From: a virus | IMG/VR virus record: IMGVR_UViG_3300037296_000057 | Span: 1-38,317 of that record | Length of the DNA: 38,317 bases | Strand: one strand, 5' to 3' | Shown: positions 33,268 to 38,317 of the stretch, piece after piece | Layout: each line of letters begins with the position of its first letter | Position numbering within the stretch: the first letter of the stretch is position 1 | Position numbers and translations under genes: made by a program | Notes under the pieces: generated by a model | What the model saw: only the letters and a program-made list of their open reading frames with translations | The model's database searches: none | What the model was told of the DNA's origin: nothing

Positions 33268-33527
33268 TACTCGGGGACGATCTGACACTGGGCATAGGCG
33301 TAGCCGCTATCAATGCCGTCAAAAAACTCGTCGCACTGACCGGCGTCTGGGAATAGCAAATTGCGCTCCACGAGGCCGTCGCAGTTGGTCTCTTCTGGAC
33401 CTGCGTCGCTGTTCTCGTAGGTCAGGGTGATAATGTGATCAGCCTCGTCCTCGAAGAGCGCGGTGTGATCCACGGTCTTGCGGGCAAGGAACTGGCCGTT
33501 AGGGGTCTCGAATAGCTTTGCAAACAC
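33267..33527 (-). CDS. Small acidic hypothetical protein
   Basis: An 86-aa protein that I do not recognise. GTG 33527 is chosen as start because GGAGG lies 6 bases upstream, the best ribosome site in this region. A longer TTG-starting frame to 33575 lies inside a hairpin leader. The sequence FAKLFETPNGQFLARK, then ITLTYENSDAGPEETNCDG and QCDEFFDGIDSGYAYAQC, is Asp/Glu/Tyr-rich with three Cys, and looks like a compact beta protein. The TAA overlaps the start of the DUF2800 gene as TAATG. It is behind a terminator-like hairpin, so readthrough probably controls it too. Confidence 0.78.
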   Translation of the reverse strand: MFAKLFETPNGQFLARKTVDHTALFEDEADHIITLTYENSDAGPEETNCDGLVERNLLFPDAGQCDEFFDGIDSGYAYAQCQIVPE

Positions 33528-33575
33528 GGGATGCCTCCGGACTATCAATCTGCGTTGTTCTTGTTTGGTTCGCAA

Positions 33576-33617
33576 CCCCCGGCGACACGTGCAGGTGGGT
33601 GCCTGCGTCGCCGGGGG
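33576..33617. other. Long GC-rich hairpin in leader of the small acidic gene
   Basis: A perfect 11-bp inverted repeat (CCCCCGGCGAC at 33576-33586 and GTCGCCGGGGG at 33607-33617) encloses an additional GCAGG/CCTGC stem. No T-run follows on either strand. It lies between the terminator at 33622-33652 and the ribosome binding site of the gene starting at 33527, so the stem would stand within the mRNA leader. It may protect the 5' end, form a protein-binding site, or function as DNA cruciform. Confidence 0.6.
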
Positions 33618-33621
33618 TCTA

Positions 33622-33652
33622 AAAGCGCGGCTGGGTCGGAGTTCCGCGCTTT
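33622..33652 (-). terminator. Intrinsic terminator after the first leftward gene
   Basis: The minus-strand RNA would contain AAAGCGCGG, a 13-base loop and CCGCGCTTT, continuing to TTTT. The 9-bp stem is perfect and the T-run short, which suggests a moderate terminator. It starts seven bases behind the stop of the repeat-bearing protein gene and precedes all replication genes. Partial termination here would give a high amount of the first protein and less of the others. Confidence 0.7.
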
Positions 33653-33658
33653 ATCCGT

Positions 33659-34105
33659 TTAGACCATCGCGTCGTCACCGTCGCCGTCGTCGTCGCCATC
33701 GCCACCGAAAGGGTCTTCACCCTCTTCATACGCGGTCAGGTAGCCCAGAGCTTCGTCGAACTGCTCGGGGTCAATCGTGGTGAAGCGGTCAGTGCCGAAG
33801 TGCTCGATGATCGTCTTGACCTGCAACTTGCGCTCTGCACGCTCTGCTGCGGTGCCGGTCTTCAGGAATGTAGTGACGCGCTCGGTCACGTCCTCGACGG
33901 TCGTCTCACCCTTTTGGGTGGTCGTCTTGGAACCGGCTGGCTTGCCTGCTGGCTTACCCGCTGGCTTGCCTGCTGGCTTATCCGCTGGCTTACCTGCTGG
34001 CTTACCTGCGGCAGCGCCGCCGACAGAGCTGATCATTTTGGTCATGGCTGCGGTGTTAGCTTCAAGGGCTTCCGCCAAGCGGACCATATTCTCTTCGATA
34101 GACAT
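33659..34105 (-). CDS. First leftward gene: AGKP-repeat protein with acidic tail
   Basis: A 148-aa protein of unknown function that heads the leftward gene series. It starts at ATG 34105 with AAAGGA 5 bases upstream. A longer frame to 34135 lacks this site. The N-terminal helix (NMVRLAEALEANTAAMTKM) may form a coiled coil. A linker of six Gly/Asp-Lys-Pro-Ala repeats follows (about 42-66), then a structured helical domain (VEDVTERVTTFLKTG, KLQVKTIIEHFG, FDEALGYLTAYEEG) and an Asp/Gly-rich tail. The basic histone-H1-like linker plus acidic end fit a DNA-associated early protein, which is inference. Confidence 0.8.
   Translation of the reverse strand: MSIEENMVRLAEALEANTAAMTKMISSVGGAAAGKPAGKPADKPAGKPAGKPAGKPAGSKTTTQKGETTVEDVTERVTTFLKTGTAAERAERKLQVKTIIEHFGTDRFTTIDPEQFDEALGYLTAYEEGEDPFGGDGDDDGDGDDAMV
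33937..34008 (-). repeat. Six tandem 12-bp coding repeats (Lys-Pro-Ala-Gly units)
   Basis: Six consecutive copies of a 12-bp unit of form GCTGGCTTRCCY (top strand), one with a change giving Asp in place of Gly. They encode the Gly-Lys-Pro-Ala linker in the first leftward protein. Copy number could vary by slippage without loss of frame. Confidence 0.9.
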
Positions 34106-34147
34106 GTCGTTCCTTTCGGGTTTCTCTCGTCCCACGGTCGGGCAAGG

Positions 34148-34178
34148 GTTATATGTGACGAGGGGCTGCTATTGTCAA
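34148..34178 (-). promoter_or_regulatory. Leftward early promoter candidate
   Basis: The minus strand has a perfect TTGACA -35 hexamer (34173-34178). CATATA follows after 17 bases (34150-34155), or TATAAC after 19 (34148-34153). It would start the leftward gene series with a leader of about 35-40 bases before ATG 34105. The -35 overlaps the rightward -35, so the promoters probably compete or share an operator. Confidence 0.68.
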
Positions 34179-34200
34179 CCTCGTGTAGCGTATGTATATG
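34172..34200 (+). promoter_or_regulatory. Rightward promoter candidate for regulator and primase-helicase
   Basis: TTGTCA (34172-34177) and TATATG (34195-34200) are separated by exactly 17 bases, a good sigma70-like pair. The start of transcription would lie about 34207, some 20 bases before the HTH regulator gene. Its -35 hexamer overlaps that of the divergent leftward promoter by five bases. Confidence 0.66.
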
Positions 34201-34229
34201 ACGATTGTGAAAGCGCAAGAGGAAAGCCA

Positions 34230-34523
34230 ATGCCAACGTACAAATCGCCGGGGGATGCCGGTACGCCGCTGCACCGGCTCCTTCTAAAGGCCGTGCCGGA
34301 AAACCAGCATGGCAATAAGACGATCCTCCACCTCGCAAAGGTGATGGGGATCAACCGCTGGTCCATCAATAAGTGGGTGAAGGCGGACCGTCTGGCCCCC
34401 GAGCGCGTAGTGCAGCTCGTCGAGGTCAGTAAGATCAAAGAGTACCGCGAAGACGGGAAGCACGTTCTCGGAGAGGCCCGCGTGACCCGGGCAGAGTTCG
34501 ACCCGTTCGTTTACAACTTCTAA
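34230..34523 (+). CDS. Small helix-turn-helix transcription regulator
   Basis: A 97-aa protein and one of only two plus-strand genes. The start is ATG 34230 with GAGGA 6 bases upstream. The HTH lies at about 30-58: TILHLAKVMGINRWSINKWV then KADRLAPERVVQLVEVS, a Cro/YdaS-like arrangement in which the second helix (RWSINKWVK) would read DNA. The C-terminal segment (TRAEFDPFVYNF) ends in Tyr/Phe. It directly follows the divergent promoter pair, so it is a natural candidate to bind there and set the balance between the leftward genes and its own unit. It is not enough to call the phage temperate, because no integrase or second repressor is seen. Confidence 0.85.
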   Translation: MPTYKSPGDAGTPLHRLLLKAVPENQHGNKTILHLAKVMGINRWSINKWVKADRLAPERVVQLVEVSKIKEYREDGKHVLGEARVTRAEFDPFVYNF

Positions 34524-34550
34524 CGCCATCGCGTATGGTGACTGGCGCGG

Positions 34551-34581
34551 CTGAGTCTACTTGGGAGGACTCGGCTTTTTC
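34551..34581 (+). terminator. Intrinsic terminator between HTH regulator and primase-helicase
   Basis: GCTGAGTC (34551-34558), a 10-base loop and GACTCGGC (34569-34576) form an 8-bp stem with one T-G pair, followed by TTTTT (34577-34581). The primase-helicase ATG is 24 bases later. There is no promoter-like sequence between them. Transcription of the replication gene should therefore require readthrough of this site. Confidence 0.85.
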
Positions 34582-34605
34582 TCTCTCTGACTTTTAGGCT
34601 GACGC

Positions 34606-37296
34606 ATGGCAATGAAAAACGAATCGTTCGTCGTAAGGTACTCTTACGGCACGGGCAGGAACTTCGGAAAAGCAACAAACACCGCCAAGTCACTCAAAAC
34701 ACTGAAAAGTTTGTTCCGCAAACCGATGGTGACGAACGAGCGGTTCAAGGACTACCTGAAGCTAAACGACAAAGACCAAGGCCACCTGAAATCCATCGCT
34801 GGCTGGTTCTATCGGACGCAAATTGAAGGCAAAAGCCGCAACCGTGGGTCAGGCTTGCCGTCCGACTTGCTGGTTTTCGACTTCGATTACGCGACGCCGG
34901 AGTACCTTGCAGCCCTATTAAACGGCGAGATTTGCCCTGAATGGGAGTGGTTTCTGCACACCTCCCGTCGTCATACCGCCGAAAGCCCCCGCCTGCGGCT
35001 CTTCGTGATCCTGAATAAGCCGGTCCCGAACGACCTATATGGCCCCGTTTCCCGGATCGTCGGCAACCTGTTCGACCCGGACATGACCAACCTCGATAAG
35101 GTGTCTTTCCGCCCGGCGCAGATGATGTTTATGCCCACGATCTCGAAGGATGGCGAGTTCATCTTTCACGAGAATGGTGGCGATCTCTGCGACTGGTCCG
35201 ACGTGCTGGACACCTTCGAGCTGACCCGTGGCGACTGGCGCGACATCACCAACCTGCCGCAGGTCCCGGGCGAAAATGCCCGCGAATCACTGGAAAAGGC
35301 TGAAGACCCCACGGAAAAAGCGGGCCCGGTCGGCAACTTCTGCCGCGCCTATGATGTCATGCAGGCCATCGAAGCCTTCGACCTCCCTTACGAGGAAGCG
35401 GACGTTCTGTCCGGCAAACAGCGCTATACCTATACGGGCGGAACCACGACCAACGGTGCCGAGGTCCAAGACGACGGCCTCTTCCTCTATTCGCACCACG
35501 GCTCCGACCCGTGCTCGGACATGCTGGTCAACGCCTTCGATCTGGTGCGTATCCACAAGTTCGGTGACGAGGACGAAAAGTTCGATCCGGAGGGCAAGCC
35601 CATGTCGGCCCGGCCGAGCTGGAAGCTAATGCTCGAATCGCTGGAACACGACGAAAAGTACCGGAAGCAACAGGTCCGGGCACGCTACGACGCGTCCGCG
35701 ATTAACGATGACTTCGACGACGCCGTGGACCCAGAAGACATCGAGATCGACCTCGACCACGACCCGGAGATCGACGAGTTGGTCGGCACGCCGGTCCCGC
35801 AAGCGGAGCTGATTCGGATCAACCGCGACGACGCCGCCGATCTGGGGCCGCGCACGCAGCTCCGGGTCAAGCGGGGCGATCCCCCGAAAGACTGGATGGA
35901 CGGCCTTCAGGTTTCCAAGGACGGGATCATCATCGCGAACGCGCCGAACCTCGCCCAGATCGTGCAGAACGATAAGCGCACGCGGCACTCGGTCGAATAT
36001 AACGAGTTCACCGAGCGGGTCTGCTCGCGCCGTCCGCTGCGCACGCGCATGACCTATATCAGCGACGGGCACGTGGCCGATCCGGTCAACGGCGACCCTT
36101 GGGAGGACATTCACACGATGTCCGTCCGGACGATGATCGAGAGCGAGAACGGGCCGGGCAAGGCCGGTTACGGCTTCAAGGTCTCCGACCGCGACATGGA
36201 CATCGGGATCGAGCTGGCCGCGCGTCAGGGCAAGTTCCACCCCGTCCGCGAGTATCTGGAAAGCCTGCCGGAGCAAGACCTCGAACACGCCGAGACGCTA
36301 TTCATCAAGTACATGGGCTGCCCGGATACGCCGTATCACCGCGAGGCTGCCAAGCTCTTCCTGCTGGGGGCCGTGGCACGGGTCTACGAGCCGGGTCACA
36401 AGTTCGACTTCGTGCCGATCCTCTTCGGCGCGCAGGGCAAGCGGAAATCGACCTTCATCCGTATCCTCGCCTGCGATTGGCACGGCGAGCTCAAGGCCAC
36501 GTTCTCCGACGAGAACAAGCTGGTCGAGCAGATGGCCGGTGCGTGGATCATGGAGATGCCCGAGCTGTCATCCATCGGCCGCTCGGCCATCGAAGACGCC
36601 AAGGCGTTCGTCGCGGCGGTCAGCTCGCACGTGCGTCTGGCGTGGGCCCGCCGGTCCAAGGTGTTCAAGCGCCAGTGCGTTTTCATCGGCTCGACGAACG
36701 ATGACGAGTTCCTGATCGACACGACCGGCAACCGCCGCTGGTGGCCGATCCGGGTCCAGATCAACATGATCGACACCGACGAGCTCCTGCGCTGCCGGGC
36801 TAAGATATGGGGCGCGGCCGTGGCCGAGTACAAGCGCCTGCGTGCCGAACAACCCGAGGGCGATCTCGATCTCTCGTTCCGTGACCCTGAAGCCATCCGG
36901 GAATCCGAGGCTATTCAGGAAGAGACCCGCGTGGGGACCGAGGTCGATCACTATTCCATGGTGATGCAGCCGTACCTCGACGCGCTCGTCCGCACCAACG
37001 GTAAAGACGACGACGATTTCGACGATGATCCGCGCTCCCTGCATCACCGTAAGTTCGTCGCGATCTCCGAACTCTGGACCGAGGCGCTGGAACAGAACAA
37101 CCGGTCTCTGGCAAATGACCAGCGCGCGATCCGGAAAGCGCTCAAGATGTGTGGCTGGGTTCCCGGTAAAGACCCCGTTCACCACCCTCTTTACCGTAAA
37201 ACGGTACGGGTTTACTTCCCGGGGATCGAAGCTCGGGCTCGCTGGGTCGAGATGGACGCCAAGGAAAGCGACTTCGACGACGACGACCTGATCTAG
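34606..37296 (+). CDS. VapE-type primase-helicase, probable replication initiator
   Basis: An 896-aa protein with a primase-like N-terminal part and a VapE/VirE helicase C-terminal part. The primase-like region includes LLVFDFDYATPEYL (D-x-D, about 88-101), HTSRRHTAESPRLRLFVIL (about 123-141) and SFRPAQMMFMP (about 167). A long acidic linker lies at about 365-400. The helicase has the P-loop FGAQGKRKSTF (about 607-617), a Walker B-like IMEMPELS (about 648-655) and the GSTND sensor (about 695-700), then NRRWWPIRV. The C-terminus ends in an acidic DDDD tail. Start ATG 34606 has AGG 7 bases upstream. It is controlled by the upstream terminator and followed by a strong one. The adjacent array of 9-bp repeats suggests that it initiates replication there. 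Confidence 0.9.
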   Translation: MAMKNESFVVRYSYGTGRNFGKATNTAKSLKTLKSLFRKPMVTNERFKDYLKLNDKDQGHLKSIAGWFYRTQIEGKSRNRGSGLPSDLLVFDFDYATPEYLAALLNGEICPEWEWFLHTSRRHTAESPRLRLFVILNKPVPNDLYGPVSRIVGNLFDPDMTNLDKVSFRPAQMMFMPTISKDGEFIFHENGGDLCDWSDVLDTFELTRGDWRDITNLPQVPGENARESLEKAEDPTEKAGPVGNFCRAYDVMQAIEAFDLPYEEADVLSGKQRYTYTGGTTTNGAEVQDDGLFLYSHHGSDPCSDMLVNAFDLVRIHKFGDEDEKFDPEGKPMSARPSWKLMLESLEHDEKYRKQQVRARYDASAINDDFDDAVDPEDIEIDLDHDPEIDELVGTPVPQAELIRINRDDAADLGPRTQLRVKRGDPPKDWMDGLQVSKDGIIIANAPNLAQIVQNDKRTRHSVEYNEFTERVCSRRPLRTRMTYISDGHVADPVNGDPWEDIHTMSVRTMIESENGPGKAGYGFKVSDRDMDIGIELAARQGKFHPVREYLESLPEQDLEHAETLFIKYMGCPDTPYHREAAKLFLLGAVARVYEPGHKFDFVPILFGAQGKRKSTFIRILACDWHGELKATFSDENKLVEQMAGAWIMEMPELSSIGRSAIEDAKAFVAAVSSHVRLAWARRSKVFKRQCVFIGSTNDDEFLIDTTGNRRWWPIRVQINMIDTDELLRCRAKIWGAAVAEYKRLRAEQPEGDLDLSFRDPEAIRESEAIQEETRVGTEVDHYSMVMQPYLDALVRTNGKDDDDFDDDPRSLHHRKFVAISELWTEALEQNNRSLANDQRAIRKALKMCGWVPGKDPVHHPLYRKTVRVYFPGIEARARWVEMDAKESDFDDDDLI

Positions 37297-37326
37297 TCGA
37301 ACCACAAGACGCAAGTTTTGAATCAG

Positions 37327-37355
37327 CCCGGGGCTCTCACGAGTTCCGGGTTTTT
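37327..37355 (+). terminator. Intrinsic terminator behind primase-helicase gene
   Basis: CCCGGGGCT (37327-37335), a six-base loop and AGTTCCGGG (37342-37350) form a 9-bp stem with two G-T pairs, directly followed by TTTTT. It ends the rightward transcription unit 30 bases after the stop codon and separates it from the repeat region. Confidence 0.9.
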
Positions 37356-37990
37356 CTTTACCGGTTTTACCGAGATTACCGTATTTACCGAGTTTTGAGT
37401 CGGAATTTCAGTAAAACCGGTAAAAGTTACCGAGATTACCGAGATTACCAGCGTCCTTACGTTTTTGCCGTAATTTTCCGTTAGGTGCTAGGGCCATATA
37501 AATAAGGGGTTTGAGCGTCCCCACTTACGAATTACGGCAATTACGGCTTTTTCCCTATAGGCTGTCTCTGTCTCTCCGTGGCGCGTGGCGTGTGCAAACC
37601 GTGGCGGCAGCCTGCGCTTCCCCTCCTTGCTCTATAGTGTTTTAATGTAATAACCGTAATAAACGTAAGGTATAGAGCGATAACAAGGACTTAACGCCTC
37701 ACAAAACGCCTCACACCCACCTCACGCTTTTAGGCAGTCATTTCGGTCTAAATCCGGGCCCCACGGTAAAGCCGGTAAACTCGGTAAAAAATACCAGTGA
37801 AACCCCAGTACCCCAGCAAAAATCTCGTGAACCGGGGCTCAACGCCACCCCCCGGGGCTACGGGTACGAGGGAGGGACCCAAGCGACCCCCACGGTAAAC
37901 CGAGCGGCCCCCGTAAACCCGGTAAAAGGCCCCACCGTAAACCCGGTAAAAGGCCCCCACGGTAACAATGGTTAACCCGGTAAACCTCCC
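37356..37990. repeat. Noncoding iteron region with 9-bp-phased CGGTAA/TTACCG hexamers; candidate replication origin
   Basis: TTACCG occurs at 37358, 37367, 37376 and 37385, then at 37427, 37436 and (TTACCA) 37445, all spaced by 9 bases within each group. The opposite orientation CGGTAA occurs at 37764, 37773 and 37782, then at 37893, 37920, 37944, 37960 and 37978, with related CCGTAA at 37911 and 37935, again mostly 9 or 18 apart. The centre (about 37450-37720) is AT-richer and has TTACGG at 37532 and 37541, and nnGTAA at 37645, 37654 and 37663, also 9 apart. A 14-bp inverted repeat TTTACCGGTTTTAC joins 37357-37370 and 37411-37424. No credible gene is present. The place directly behind the primase-helicase gene and the outward-facing arrays suggest an origin. 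Base counting is direct; function is inference. Confidence 0.72.
37629..37678. repeat. Inverted repeat flanking a 9-bp-phased triplet
   Basis: GCTCTATA (37629-37636) and TATAGAGC (37671-37678) are perfect inverted copies around a 34-base AT-rich spacer, which contains ATGTAA, CCGTAA and ACGTAA at exact 9-base steps. It could be the core of the proposed origin (unwinding element) or an operator. Confidence 0.6.
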
Positions 37991-38160
37991 CCACGCGGTC
38001 CCGGCCCCCGGCCCCTCCGGTCTCCCCCGCTCTATTGGCGGCCTCCCCTTACCCCGTGTCCAGCTCCACCCCGCGTCCAGCTCCCCACGCTACCCGGTCC
38101 CGCTAACGCCGAACCAATCGCCCCGAACCAATCGGCCCGAACAGATTGGCCACAACGGGA
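37991..38160. other. C-rich noncoding stretch with scattered short repeats
   Basis: No gene is supported in these 170 bases. The top strand is strongly C-rich. The core GTCCAGCTCC of the following tandem repeat is present at 38058-38067 and 38075-38084. CCGAACCAATCG-like copies occur twice near 38108-38134, and the CCAATC of the second copy forms an inverted repeat with GATTGG about ten bases later. The stretch connects the iteron region and the terminal tandem repeat. Confidence 0.55.
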
Positions 38161-38317
38161 CGGCCCCCACGTCCAGCCCCCCACGGGAAGCGGCCCCCCT
38201 GTCCAGCTCCACCCACGGCCCGGCCCCCCTGTCCAGCTCCACCCACGGCCCGGCCCCCCTGTCCAGCTCCACCCACGGCCCGGCCCCCCTGTCCAGCTCC
38301 ACCCACGGCCCGGCCCC
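38161..38317. repeat. 30-bp tandem repeat, four perfect copies plus partial, running off the window
   Basis: Perfect units of 30 bases start at 38191, 38221, 38251 and 38281 with a seven-base remnant at 38311. A diverged copy precedes them at 38161. Each unit contains the core GTCCAGCTCC (38201, 38231, 38261, 38291). The array has no end within the window. Since 30 is divisible by three, all frames stay open and produce false repetitive proteins. The window may end here because the assembly could not pass the array. Confidence 0.93.

Noticed and set aside
33777-34229. Upstream plus-strand extension of the HTH gene
   Set aside because: It crosses the divergent promoters and the antisense of the repeat gene. 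ATG 34230 has a good ribosome site.
34230-37296. Integration or lysogeny module
   Set aside because: Only one small HTH protein and a primase-helicase are present. No integrase, excisionase, attachment-site core or second repressor was found, so temperate lifestyle is not claimed.
37748-37960. Minus-strand 70-codon frame with Tyr-Arg repeats
   Set aside because: It merely translates the 9-bp hexamer arrays, which keep every third frame open. The same hexamers occur in the other orientation outside the frame, so the DNA explanation is simpler.
37356-37990. DnaA boxes as explanation of the 9-base step
   Set aside because: The recurring sequence is TTACCG or CGGTAA with variable flanks and does not match TTATCCACA-type boxes.
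38090-38306. Minus-strand repetitive frames in the 30-bp tandem repeat
   Set aside because: A repeat length divisible by three keeps all frames open. There is no ribosome site, and composition is unlike any gene in the window.

Overview
The window is one near-complete genome segment of a lambda-like siphovirus (long-tailed dsDNA phage or prophage). It is GC-rich, coding-dense and carries no host housekeeping gene. The host is probably an alphaproteobacterium, perhaps of the Rhodobacterales. This is inferred from base composition and from the kinds of tail genes present (DUF2793 fibre protein, Phage_BR0599 hub protein), not proven. No integrase, excisionase, tRNA, CRISPR array or insertion sequence was found. 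Both window ends look cut: the left end lies inside an outer-spanin gene and the right end inside a 30-bp tandem repeat.

Layout: from about 34.1 kb down to 1, almost everything lies on the minus strand in one very tight leftward gene series, with many ATGA, GTGA or TAATG start/stop overlaps. In transcription order this holds: (1) a small repeat-bearing protein and a short hypothetical (34.1-33.3 kb); (2) a replication/recombination module with a DUF2800 Cas4/RecB-like nuclease, a DUF2815 single-strand binding protein, small unknowns, a family A DNA polymerase, a VRR-NUC nuclease and an SNF2-type helicase (33.3-26.1 kb); (3) DNA packaging and capsid genes in lambda order: TerS, TerL, W, portal B, S49 protease C with a nested scaffold, decoration D, capsid E, FI-like and connector (26.1-17.5 kb); (4) tail genes Z, U, V, G/GT (with a clear -1 frameshift site), a 1703-residue tape measure with an inserted lysozyme domain, distal tail and hub proteins, J-like tip protein and two fibre proteins (17.5-1.9 kb); (5) lysis genes: a muramidase with a C-terminal membrane hairpin, then nested Rz/Rz1 spanins.

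The plus strand carries a short rightward unit: a small helix-turn-helix regulator (34.23 kb), an intrinsic terminator, a VapE-type primase-helicase (34.6-37.3 kb) and another terminator. The two directions diverge from a compact promoter pair whose -35 hexamers overlap at 34,172-34,178.

Downstream of the primase-helicase lies about 1 kb without genes. It contains arrays of the hexamer CGGTAA/TTACCG repeating with an exact 9-bp period, mostly in opposite orientations on either side of an AT-richer centre, then a strongly C-rich stretch ending in 30-bp tandem repeats. The most economical reading is an iteron-type replication origin served by the neighbouring VapE-like protein, with the terminal repeats a candidate packaging or partition site. 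Several intrinsic terminators sit directly in front of genes with no room for a new promoter, so readthrough or antitermination probably times expression.
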